Below are positions 1-6,388 of a stretch of DNA of 7,019 nt, in pieces. Within the stretch, counting starts at the first letter, position 1; each line of letters begins with the position of its first letter. The position numbers were made by a program, and so were the translations under genes. The notes under the pieces are model-generated. The model did no database searches. It saw nothing but the letters and a program-made list of their open reading frames with translations, and was not told where the DNA came from. Origin of the DNA: JBBIVP01 sp037439705 [NCBI: bacterium] (GTDB lineage: Bacteria > JBBIVP01); assembly GCA_037439705.1 (NCBI GenBank), contig JBBIVP010000064.1, positions 3,192-10,210 of the forward strand, given 5' to 3'.

Positions 1-50
1 ATAACCCTGTCTTCAAGGAGTTTTCACAATTTCGGATATGTTTCTTCTGC

Positions 51-482
51 TCAAACACCATAAAACAGGATGGGCCACATGTCCATATCAAACTTGTAAA
101 TGGCCGGTGGTTCAATGCCCTCTGGAAGCCATCTCTTCGCCATATCAAGCCTTGAACGGACATCGTTCGCTGCCTCACCCATCTCCGTTCCCCAGTTAAA
201 CCTCAAACTCACAACAGAAATGTTTTCTACAGAACGGGATTCTATCTCCTTTAGATTTGGAACTGTTGCCACATAGTCTTCAATCACTTCCGTTACAAGT
301 GTTTCAACATCCTCGGGAGAAGCTCCCGGATAGATGGTAACAATAGCCATCGCAGGAAGGGAAACTTTTGGCATCAGGTCTATGGGAAGGAATTTTAATG
401 ATAGAAGTCCGAGGGCGAGGATGCCAAGAAAGAGCATTGTTATTGAAACAGGCCTTCTTATGCTTATTTCAGGAAGTTTCAT
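51..482 (-). pseudogene. RND (HAE1/AcrB-type) efflux transporter, N-terminal part, interrupted by TGA
   Basis: This is the inner-membrane, proton-driven pump subunit of a tripartite efflux system. The 143 residues read cover the family's beginning: a short cytoplasmic start (MKLPEISIRRPVSITM), the first membrane helix at about residues 12-32, and the first porter subdomain with the typical YPGASPEDVE segment at about 51-60 and the ANDVRSRLD segment at about 106-114. Family members are about 1000 residues or longer, so most of the protein is missing. The start is well supported: GGAGGAG (494-488) lies five bases upstream, and the ATG overlaps the adaptor's TGA as ATGA. The frame stops at TGA (53-51), but the same frame then reads AEETYPKL, a second TGA (26-24), and KLLEDRV, in register with the usual family continuation. 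It could be a pseudogene, sequence error at a contig end, or an unusual decoding event. The family call is firm; the broken state is less so. Confidence 0.8.
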
Positions 483-1363
483 AGGTTCTCCTCCATTTTT
501 ATGTTCAACTTCGCTCCCTCCCTCAGAATATCTTTTCCCATAACCACTACAAGGTCTTCTTCCTTAAGTCCATTTTTAATTTCGCTGTATAATCCATCCG
601 TTATTCCCCTCTCAATGAACATTCTTTTTGCAATTCCATTTTCAGAAACCCATACATATTCTTCCATTTTTTCGTTTTTCATTATAAGGTCTGCTGGAAC
701 GGAAAGAACTCGTTTTTTTTCTTCTATTATGAGAATTAATTCACCATACATTCCCGGTTTCAGAAGATAAGATGGATTATCAAAAAGCGCCTCAATCTGG
801 GCAGAACGGGTTGAAGGATTCACAATTGCATTCATTTTCCATACCTTTCCTTCAAATTTCTCATCCAGAGCCAGAACTTTAAGAACTGCCCTTGTTCCGA
901 TTTTTACAGAAGGAAGGATTCTTTCCGGCACCTCACAAACAGTCCTTATTTTTTCTATGGAAACAACCTTTGCAATTGGTGTTCCCATTGACCTTGACAT
1001 TGTGGGAGGACTTACCTGTTCTCCTTCTTCAACATATATTGCCCCTATTATTCCAGAAATGGGAGATTCAACATTAAATGGTCTGTATTCAACGCCTGTT
1101 ATGTCCTGGTCAATTATGGCAATCACCTCTCCTTTTGCAACCCTGTTCCATTCTCTCGCCTTTATTTTTATCACCTTTCCTGAAACCTTTGGAAAAACAT
1201 CTGCTTCAGTCCATCCCTTTAGCGTGCAGAATACCATTTCTTTAACCTGTAAATCCCTTTTTAATGGTCTGGTCACAGTTACAGGAATGGTATCAATTTT
1301 TATAGACTTTTCAGCCTTTCCACACGAAAGGATAACCACCAGAAGAAATACTACTCTTTTCAT
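479..1363 (-). CDS. RND efflux periplasmic adaptor (membrane fusion) lipoprotein
   Basis: This HlyD/AcrA-family adaptor would bridge the RND pump and the outer-membrane channel. Residues 1-13 form a hydrophobic signal ending in ILSC, so Cys14 is a likely lipidation site. A first lipoyl half-motif lies at about 57-84 (PKVSGKVIKIKAREWNRVAK, then GEVIAIID) and the second at about 98-118 (ESPISGIIGAIYVEEGEQVS). Beta-barrel and membrane-proximal regions follow, with the typical LKPGMYGEL at 201-209. Only about 13 residues separate the lipoyl halves, so the alpha-helical hairpin that normally docks on the TolC channel is absent. AAAGGAGG (1377-1370) precedes the ATG by six bases; the ATG overlaps the upstream channel gene's TGA, and the gene's own TGA overlaps the pump's ATG, implying translational coupling. 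At 294 residues it is short for the family, largely because of the missing hairpin. Confidence 0.9.
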   Translation of the reverse strand: MKRVVFLLVVILSCGKAEKSIKIDTIPVTVTRPLKRDLQVKEMVFCTLKGWTEADVFPKVSGKVIKIKAREWNRVAKGEVIAIIDQDITGVEYRPFNVESPISGIIGAIYVEEGEQVSPPTMSRSMGTPIAKVVSIEKIRTVCEVPERILPSVKIGTRAVLKVLALDEKFEGKVWKMNAIVNPSTRSAQIEALFDNPSYLLKPGMYGELILIIEEKKRVLSVPADLIMKNEKMEEYVWVSENGIAKRMFIERGITDGLYSEIKNGLKEEDLVVVMGKDILREGAKLNIKMEENL

Positions 1364-2673
1364 AGTCTACCTCCTTTCAAAAGATTTTCTGTTATGCCAA
1401 GATCCCTGTATAAAGATGTCTTGGCTACTATGTAATCGTAAAGAGATTTTATGTAATTCATCCTTGCGCTTTTAAACGCTAACTGGGCATCCATAACTTC
1501 AACATTTGTCATCAGACCCGCTCTATACCTTTCCTCAGCGATTTCAACCCCTCTCTTTGCAGCATTTAGGGTTTCCTTTCCGGCATTAACCTTTTCAATT
1601 GCAGAAATGGTATCCATGTATGCCTTTTTCACTTCAAGTTTCACAAGCTCTTCAACCTCTTTTCTGGTGAAATAGAGGCTTTCCTTCTGTGCCTTCATAG
1701 CCTTCCAGTTGTGATAGGTAAGACCTCCATCAAATATGCTCCATTGAAAACCAACAAGAAGCGAACCGCTTCTTACCCATTTTCCTCTTAGGTCGTTCGT
1801 TTCAACCTGATAACTTCCTGTAAGTGCAAAGGCAGGAAGAAATCCTCCCCTCTGGGAGTTCGCTGCATTTTCCAGTGCCATCTCATAATGTTTTAAAGCA
1901 AGAAGTTCGGGTCTTTTTTCGGTAGCGTTTTTAATAAACCAGTTTAAATCCTCATCAGGAGGACTTACCTTTAGCTCCTCAAGACCTCCCTTCGGGATTA
2001 AATTAGCATCAGGACCTGCTCCTATTACCTTTCTGAAATAAAGAAGGGAAACCTGATAGGCATTTTCAGCCTCAATTGCCTGCGTCTTTGTATTTGCCAC
2101 CTCAACCCTTGCCCTTAAAACCTCAAAATCAATTGCCTCACCCGCTTTGAATTTTGCTTCAACAACCTTCAGATGTTCTTCAGCAGTTTTAAGTGCTTCC
2201 TTTGTTAAAGACAGGAGTTCTTTTGAAACAAGGACCCCATAATATGCCTTTATGGTTTCTTTTATTATGTCTTCCTTCTTACCCTTGAATTCTTCTTTTT
2301 TTCCAAGAAGGCTCTCATCCTGAGCCATAAATCCATAAAAAATTCTTCCCCAGGTAAAGAGAGGCTGTGTCCCTTGAACCTGAACCGTATAATCGTATGT
2401 AAAATCAATTTCCATTTTTCCCATTACGGGAAGTTCAATAGCCCTTAACTCTTCTCTCAATATCTTTGAGCCACCCACATTTACCTTTGGAAGAAATCCT
2501 GAAAAGGCACTCCACTTCTTCATGGTTTCACTCTCAACCTCTTTTTCTGCTCCTTTAAGTGAAAAATTGTTTTCAATTGCCATTGAGATGCTTTCCTCAA
2601 GGCTTATTTCCTTTACCTCTTCAGCGGAGAGGACAAAAGGGAAAAGAAGTGCCAGAGCAAAAATTTTCTTCAT
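1360..2673 (-). CDS. TolC-family outer-membrane efflux channel protein
   Basis: This outer-membrane factor would form the trimeric exit duct of the tripartite efflux system. A signal peptide is visible at 1-16 (MKKIFALALLFPFVLS, cleaved before AEE). The mature protein shows the family's internal duplication: LPKVNVGGS in the first half matches LPAFALTGS in the second, and AGEAIDFEVLRARVEVANTK matches AGLMTNVEVMDAQLAFKSAR. The RPELLAL segment before the second repeat is also typical. Length (437 residues) is normal. It begins nine bases after the TetR gene. Its Shine-Dalgarno sequence AAGGAGGA (2684-2677) overlaps the TetR stop codon, so the two are co-transcribed. Its TGA stop overlaps the adaptor ATG. 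The substrate cannot be told from sequence. Confidence in the family is high. Confidence 0.93.
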   Translation of the reverse strand: MKKIFALALLFPFVLSAEEVKEISLEESISMAIENNFSLKGAEKEVESETMKKWSAFSGFLPKVNVGGSKILREELRAIELPVMGKMEIDFTYDYTVQVQGTQPLFTWGRIFYGFMAQDESLLGKKEEFKGKKEDIIKETIKAYYGVLVSKELLSLTKEALKTAEEHLKVVEAKFKAGEAIDFEVLRARVEVANTKTQAIEAENAYQVSLLYFRKVIGAGPDANLIPKGGLEELKVSPPDEDLNWFIKNATEKRPELLALKHYEMALENAANSQRGGFLPAFALTGSYQVETNDLRGKWVRSGSLLVGFQWSIFDGGLTYHNWKAMKAQKESLYFTRKEVEELVKLEVKKAYMDTISAIEKVNAGKETLNAAKRGVEIAEERYRAGLMTNVEVMDAQLAFKSARMNYIKSLYDYIVAKTSLYRDLGITENLLKGGRL

Positions 2674-2682
2674 TTTTCCTCC

Positions 2683-3285
2683 TTATTTTATTCCTTTTTT
2701 TATAATCCTCATAATTACCCCTGTGAGTTTTTCAGGATTGATTTCCCTGTTAGTTCTTATGTGAAACACAATCAATTGGTGAATCATTCCGAGATAGATA
2801 AGTGAAAAGAGAAGAACCTCCTCATCACCCTTTGCCCCAACAAATTTTTTAACAATGGACTTCACCACATCAAGGTGCTTCATAAAAATTAAAAATACCC
2901 TTTCCTTCCATTTTTCCTTTCTTTCCCTTTTAAATCCTATGGCTTCGTTCATAAAAAGGCGAAAGAACTCACCGTATTCAATTCCTGCTCTGAAATAGGA
3001 GAGTGTCATCTCCCTCAGACTCTCAAATGGGTTTTCAAATTTTAAAGCCGTTTCCTCAACCATTGTGAAGACCTCCTGAACCTTCGCCTCAAAAAGGGAA
3101 ATATAAAGCTCCTCCTTGTTCTGAAATATGTTGTAAAGGCTTCCTACACTAATTCCGCAGAATTTTGCGATATCTGACATCTTTGTGGCATGAAATCCTT
3201 TTTCTGAAAATACATTCAGTGCCACCTTCAGTATCTCATTTCTTCTGAACTCCTCTTCTTTCTCTTTTATTGAACGAATATTCAT
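2683..3285 (-). CDS. TetR/AcrR-family transcriptional regulator of the efflux operon
   Basis: A DNA-binding one-component repressor whose C-terminal domain would sense an efflux substrate. The N-terminal helix-turn-helix is complete at about residues 16-65 (EILKVALNVFSEKGFHATKM, DIAKFCGISVGSLYNIF, NKEELY), the hallmark TetR sequence. The all-helical ligand-binding half is divergent, as is usual, and the length (200 residues) is standard. It is the first gene of a regulator-channel-adaptor-pump operon, so autorepression is likely. The ATG has no Shine-Dalgarno sequence: the bases before it are AATAATTATTTATAAAA. A good promoter ends eleven bases upstream, so the mRNA may be nearly leaderless. 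Palindromes in the promoter spacer and over the start codon are candidate operators. Confidence 0.92.
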   Translation of the reverse strand: MNIRSIKEKEEEFRRNEILKVALNVFSEKGFHATKMSDIAKFCGISVGSLYNIFQNKEELYISLFEAKVQEVFTMVEETALKFENPFESLREMTLSYFRAGIEYGEFFRLFMNEAIGFKRERKEKWKERVFLIFMKHLDVVKSIVKKFVGAKGDEEVLLFSLIYLGMIHQLIVFHIRTNREINPEKLTGVIMRIIKKGIK

Positions 3286-3296
3286 TTTTATAAATA

Positions 3297-3325
3297 ATTA
3301 TTCAAAATTTAGAATCACTGTTCAA
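3297..3325 (-). promoter_or_regulatory. Promoter of the tetR-efflux operon
   Basis: On the minus strand, TTGAAC (3325-3320) and AATAAT (3302-3297) are separated by exactly 17 bases, a good sigma70-type match. Only eleven bases lie between the -10 box and the tetR ATG. A transcript starting about seven bases past the -10 box would have a leader of a few bases at most, with no room for a ribosome-binding site. The rest of the gap up to thrS (3326-3431) holds a pyrimidine-rich stretch on this strand and no clear strong terminator for thrS. Confidence 0.55.
3300..3315. promoter_or_regulatory. Candidate TetR operator (imperfect palindrome)
   Basis: ATTCAAAATTTAGAAT is a 16-base inverted repeat in which seven of eight base pairs match. 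It lies inside the -35/-10 spacer of the tetR promoter and overlaps the -10 box, where a bound repressor would block RNA polymerase. A second, smaller perfect palindrome, GAATATTC (3276-3283), overlaps the tetR start codon. Its assignment as an operator is inferred from position and symmetry only, since AT-rich palindromes can arise by chance. Confidence 0.4.
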
Positions 3326-3431
3326 GGATTTCTCAAATCTTTGCCCCGGAATAATTTTTTTTTCCAGTTTAAGGAGGAGAGGGGGCTAATTTAAGAAAAT
3401 ATAATAGAGGTTCTTTATACCTGATACTGTT

Positions 3432-5291
3432 TTAACCCTTGTCCAGTTTTTCTTCTTTCAGAATTTTTAAAAATTCTTCTATTTTTACTCCCCTCTTCTC
3501 ACTTCCATCCCTGAACCTTATGGAAACGCTTTCAGAAGATTTTTCTGCCTCACCCACAATAACCATCACAGGGATTTTCAATATCTGGGATTCTCTTATT
3601 TTGTATGAAATTTTTTCGTCCCTTAAATCTGCGGTAACCCTGTATCCGGCATTTACAAGAATTCCTTTTACCTTTTCCGCATAATCTCTTGACTTCTCAG
3701 AAATGCTCATAACCCTGACCTGCTCAGGAGCAAGCCAGAACGGAAATGCCCCTTTGTAGTGCTCAATCAAAACACCCAGAAACCTCTCAAGGGAGCCCAT
3801 GATTGCCCTGTGAATCATTATAGGGGTATGGAAAAGGTTATCCTTTTCCCTGTATGTGAGTTCAAATCTTTGAGGAAGGTTAAAATCCACCTGAATTGTT
3901 GAACACTGCCATTCCCTTCCAAGTATGTCTTTTATTTTTATGTCAATTTTTGGACCATAAAATACTCCTTCTCCCGGGTCAACAGTATAATCAATACCCT
4001 TATTTATGAGCGCTTTTTTTAGTGCCTCCTCTGCAAGATTCCAGACCTCTTCAGAGCCAACATACTTTTCAGGACGGGTGGAAAGGTAAACCCCGAATTC
4101 CTGAAACCCGAAAATTTTCAAAAACCTCATGGTCTGGTCAAGAATTCTCATTATCTCTTCCTCAAGTCCTTCATTGCTCACAAATATATGGGCATCGTCC
4201 TGCGTGAATCCCCGCACCCTCAGAAGTCCGTGAAGCACTCCCGACCTTTCAAACCTGTAAACCGTGCCAAGTTCTGCAAATTTTACTGGAAGGTCTCTGT
4301 AACTTCTTACCTTGCTTTTGTATATGAGAATGTGAAATGGGCAGTTCATAGGCTTCAACTGATAAAGAACCTCCTCAACCTCTATTGGAGAGAACATATT
4401 TTCCCTGTAAAAATCAAGGTGCCCGCTCTTTTTCCAGAGGTCAATTCTTGCTATGTGAGGTGTATAAACCAGTTCATATCCCTCTTTGATGTGAAATTCC
4501 TTCCACAGGTCCTCAATTATCCTTCTTATAATTGCACCTGATGGATGCCAGAAAACGAGCCCTGCTCCTGCTTCATCATAAAAAGAGGCGAGTCCAAGTT
4601 CCTTCATCAACCTTCTGTGGTCTCTTTTCTTTGCTTCTTCAAGAAGTTCAAGAAAATTATTGAGACTTTCTTCATCAGGAAATGAGGTTCCGTATATTCT
4701 CTGAAGCATCTCTCTCTTTTCGTCTCCCCTCCAGTAAGCACCTGAAACGCTCAAAAGTTTGAATGCCTTTATGTAGCCTGTGGATGGAAGATGTGGTCCC
4801 CTGCAGAGGTCAATGAAATCTCCCTGCTGGTAAATGGAGACTTCTTTATCTTCAATCTCCTCAAGAATTTCCACCTTATACTTTTCTCCCATACTTTTAA
4901 AGAGTTCAATTGCTGCTTCCATTGTTAGAGTCCTTCTGTGAAATTTTAAGTCTTTCTCTATTATCTCTCGCATCCTTTCTTCTATTCTTTTAAGGTCATC
5001 CTCTGTGAAAGGTTCCTCACGGTAAAAATCGTAGTAAAAACCTTCGGATGTCGCAGGACCTATCGCATATTTAGCATCCGGAAAAATGGATTTTACAGCC
5101 TGTGCCATAACATGGGATGTGCTGTGTCTCAATATCTCGATTCCGTTTTCAGAATCAATCAACACGGGTTTAACCTCTTCACCGTTCCATTCTGCTGAAA
5201 GGTCTTTGAGACCGGAAGGCGTTTCTCCTGCTATTATCCTTTCCTTCAGTTTTGGAAATTTTTCATAAAGATGTTCACCAATCGTCTTCAT
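3432..5291 (-). CDS. thrS: Threonine--tRNA ligase (threonyl-tRNA synthetase)
   Basis: This cytoplasmic class II enzyme charges tRNA-Thr. Domains in order: a shortened TGS domain (about 1-48); the editing domain with HSTSH (His56, His60) and CRGPH (Cys163, His167), which hydrolyses Ser-tRNA-Thr; the catalytic core (about 235-515) with motif 2 YRFERS (Arg346) and motif 3 GSLERF (Arg503); and the anticodon-binding domain (about 525-610). Zinc ligands of the active site are present at Cys317 (PMNCPFH), His368 (DDAHIF) and His494 (MIHRAI). At 619 residues it is about 20 residues shorter than typical bacterial ThrS, all at the N-terminus: the first TGS strands are missing. An in-frame TGA (5297-5295) lies two codons upstream, which fixes this start. 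There is no Shine-Dalgarno sequence, but a promoter ends eight bases before the ATG. It is probably monocistronic. Confidence 0.97.
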   Translation of the reverse strand: MKTIGEHLYEKFPKLKERIIAGETPSGLKDLSAEWNGEEVKPVLIDSENGIEILRHSTSHVMAQAVKSIFPDAKYAIGPATSEGFYYDFYREEPFTEDDLKRIEERMREIIEKDLKFHRRTLTMEAAIELFKSMGEKYKVEILEEIEDKEVSIYQQGDFIDLCRGPHLPSTGYIKAFKLLSVSGAYWRGDEKREMLQRIYGTSFPDEESLNNFLELLEEAKKRDHRRLMKELGLASFYDEAGAGLVFWHPSGAIIRRIIEDLWKEFHIKEGYELVYTPHIARIDLWKKSGHLDFYRENMFSPIEVEEVLYQLKPMNCPFHILIYKSKVRSYRDLPVKFAELGTVYRFERSGVLHGLLRVRGFTQDDAHIFVSNEGLEEEIMRILDQTMRFLKIFGFQEFGVYLSTRPEKYVGSEEVWNLAEEALKKALINKGIDYTVDPGEGVFYGPKIDIKIKDILGREWQCSTIQVDFNLPQRFELTYREKDNLFHTPIMIHRAIMGSLERFLGVLIEHYKGAFPFWLAPEQVRVMSISEKSRDYAEKVKGILVNAGYRVTADLRDEKISYKIRESQILKIPVMVIVGEAEKSSESVSIRFRDGSEKRGVKIEEFLKILKEEKLDKG

Positions 5292-5299
5292 TTTTCAAA

Positions 5300-5327
5300 A
5301 ATATATCACTGAATTTTTATTACTCAA
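5300..5327 (-). promoter_or_regulatory. Candidate thrS promoter, leaderless arrangement
   Basis: On the minus strand, TTGAGT (5327-5322) and TATATT (5305-5300) are separated by 16 bases, and the -10 box ends eight bases before the thrS ATG. Transcription would begin at or just before the start codon. No T-box or other threonine-responsive leader fits in the space between this promoter and the gene. The alternative is that this AT-rich stretch is lost TGS-domain coding sequence that only resembles a promoter. Confidence 0.45.
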
Positions 5328-5373
5328 CTCCGCAGCCTCCATATGAATGCCCTCTACGAAAAAAGATACGCCC

Positions 5374-5408
5374 TAATAAAACTGGCACAAAATTATTGAC
5401 GGGTGCCA
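5374..5408 (-). terminator. Rho-independent terminator after the DUF721 gene
   Basis: On the minus strand, TGGCAC (5408-5403) pairs perfectly with GTGCCA (5388-5383) across a 14-base loop, and the stem is followed by GTTTTATTA. It begins directly after the TAA of the DUF721 gene. The stem is short (6 bp plus a possible wobble pair) and the T-run is interrupted, so termination may be partial. It separates this gene from thrS. Confidence 0.5.
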
Positions 5409-5409
5409 A

Positions 5410-5865
5410 TTATTTCATCCTATTTTTAAGAAGCACAACTGAAGCAAATCTTCTCATCTTTTCCCTTAATCCTTCATCCTTAAAGGAATTTATTATTTTT
5501 TCTATCTCCTTTGGAAGTTTAATGCCTTCACTCTCCGTTTTTCTGACTTTTTTCTTCTTCTCCTTTCTTTTCTGACAGATTATTTTTATATCTTCAATCA
5601 AAGGCTCTCCAAGTGCTTTATTCACCACATCTTTAATTTCATTTTTTATATAATACATCTCCGTCATCACCAGTTCATCATCTGCAATAATTGTGAGGAC
5701 GGAGTCTTTAATGCCAATTGGTTCGCTTTTGCTTCCCAGTTCCTTCCCAATTACCTCTTCCCAGGATATAAAGAGTTTGAAGAGTTTTTTGTAGGGAAGT
5801 AAATATGGCTCTTCAAATACCTCAAAAATATCCATTAAATAATGCTCCACTTTTATTTCACTCAT
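5410..5865 (-). CDS. DUF721 (DciA-like) domain protein
   Basis: The domain is recognised by a Trp followed by VIGKEL (W51-EEVIGKELGS), a short basic/polar stretch, then the strand pattern SVLTIIADDELVMTEMYYIK and the closing NKALGEPLIEDIKI (about 45-105). DUF721 includes DciA, the ancestral replicative-helicase (DnaB) operator, but many members are uncharacterised, so a replication role is inferred only from the family. Residues 107-118 are almost all Lys/Arg/Glu (KRKEKKKKVRK). A helical tail of about 30 residues follows, which looks specific to this lineage. Length (151) is normal. The gene seems monocistronic, with a promoter whose -10 box ends six bases before the ATG, no Shine-Dalgarno sequence, and a hairpin terminator at its end. 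Confidence 0.75.
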   Translation of the reverse strand: MSEIKVEHYLMDIFEVFEEPYLLPYKKLFKLFISWEEVIGKELGSKSEPIGIKDSVLTIIADDELVMTEMYYIKNEIKDVVNKALGEPLIEDIKIICQKRKEKKKKVRKTESEGIKLPKEIEKIINSFKDEGLREKMRRFASVVLLKNRMK

Positions 5866-5871
5866 TAAACA

Positions 5872-5900
5872 ATTTTAAAACCTCAAAAATTGAGGGTCAA
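5872..5900 (-). promoter_or_regulatory. Promoter of the DUF721 gene, leaderless, with palindromic spacer
   Basis: TTGACC (5900-5895) and TAAAAT (5877-5872) on the minus strand are exactly 17 bases apart. The -10 box ends six bases before the ATG (TGTTTA between), so transcription would start at about the A of the start codon. The spacer is filled by a perfect inverted repeat, CCTCAA-AAA-TTGAGG (5881-5895), which could be an operator. Confidence 0.6.
5881..5895. repeat. Inverted repeat, candidate operator
   Basis: CCTCAA and TTGAGG are perfect 6-base inverted arms around AAA. The element fills the -35/-10 spacer of the DUF721 promoter and overlaps one base of its -35 box. As a hairpin it has no downstream T-run in either direction long enough for a terminator, so a protein-binding site is more likely. 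No regulator for it is identifiable in the window. Confidence 0.35.
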
Positions 5901-5937
5901 GTTAATAGATATAAACCACCACTGGAACGTCGCATAA

Positions 5938-5965
5938 TTGACTTTTCACTTTTGTTTGCTATTAT
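5938..5965 (+). promoter_or_regulatory. Promoter of the accessory module, leaderless arrangement
   Basis: TTGACT (5938-5943) and TATTAT (5960-5965) are 16 bases apart; TATAAC (5963-5968) is an alternative -10 box at a less favourable spacing. The ATG at 5973 follows seven bases after TATTAT, and no Shine-Dalgarno sequence precedes it. The promoter diverges from the DUF721 promoter, with only about 40 bases between the two -35 boxes. Confidence 0.5.
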
Positions 5966-5972
5966 AACAATT

Positions 5973-6374
5973 ATGGAGAGTATCCGAAAGTTTCAAGATG
6001 TGCTTAAAAAACTTTTTCAGGATGAAATCTCTGCACCGGATTTCGGAATTTATAGGGTTTTAAACTCTAAGCGCAATCAAATAGAAAAATTTATCCAGGA
6101 AGACCCTGCAAAGAAAGTCATTAAAATAAAGGCAAGAAACACTGGGAAAAAATACCCGTTTATTCTTGGTGAGAAACAAGGAAGAAATGTTGCTGTTGAT
6201 TGGAGAGAATATAATGATAACCGGACAGAGGAAGATTTTAAAAAGGAAAAAAAATTTATTAATAAGGAGATTGAACTATTATTAACACCGCAAATTGTTT
6301 ATGTGAATGGTCAGAGTGTTTTAACACCAAAAAATTATGAAATCAGATACATTGAACAGGAGTTTAAAAGATAG
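5973..6374 (+). pseudogene. Adenine-specific DNA methyltransferase remnant (ends without catalytic core)
   Basis: The first ~45 residues (KFQDVLKKLFQDEISAPDFG, IYRVLNSKRNQIEKFIQED) match the N-terminus of large type III-like or orphan adenine-specific DNA methyltransferases, where the block reads roughly LFQ...DFGIYRIMN.KR..IEKFI. The last ~85 residues (GRNVAVDWRE, the FIN..IELLLTPQIVYVNGQS region, YEIRYIEQEFKR) resemble the C-terminal tail of the same family. The DPPY/NPPY catalytic and AdoMet-binding domains between them are absent: 133 residues against many hundreds. An in-frame internal deletion explains this best. The TAG end is followed in frame by REGRK and a stop, so the C-terminus may also be clipped. 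The ATG at 5973 is preferred over an upstream in-frame ATG at 5805 that would run back through the DUF721 gene, because homology begins here and a promoter sits just before it. It may be expressed but cannot methylate DNA. Family assignment is from memory of motifs. Confidence 0.55.
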
Positions 6375-6388
6375 AGAGAGGGTAGAAA

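Noticed and set aside
1-482. A TGA-reassigned genetic code (Gly or Trp) for the whole organism
   Set aside because: Over 1500 codons of intact genes contain no internal TGA, and several genes end at TGA at ATGA junctions with matching ribosome-binding sites. The channel and adaptor frames do meet TAG or TAA within a few codons after their TGA, so stop use alone does not exclude it.
3343-3377. GCCCC/GGGGC plus CCGGAA/TTCCAG inverted repeats after thrS as a terminator
   Set aside because: The outer arms are far apart, the pairing is imperfect, and no T-run follows the stem on the minus strand, so I could not support a terminator.
3371-3385. Purine-rich AAGGAGGAGAGGGGG on the plus strand as a ribosome-binding site
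   Set aside because: No plus-strand gene begins within reach; every frame downstream is antisense to real genes.
5295-5342. A 15-codon upstream frame before thrS (MEAAELSNKNSVIYF) with GAGGG ahead of it, as a leader peptide for attenuation
   Set aside because: It contains no Thr codons and no alternative hairpins follow. It is in frame with thrS and is better considered as possible former TGS sequence or chance.
5805-5972. N-terminal extension of the methyltransferase remnant from the ATG at 5805
   Set aside because: The first part runs antisense through the DUF721 coding sequence and the promoter region, and recognisable similarity starts only after Met at 5973.
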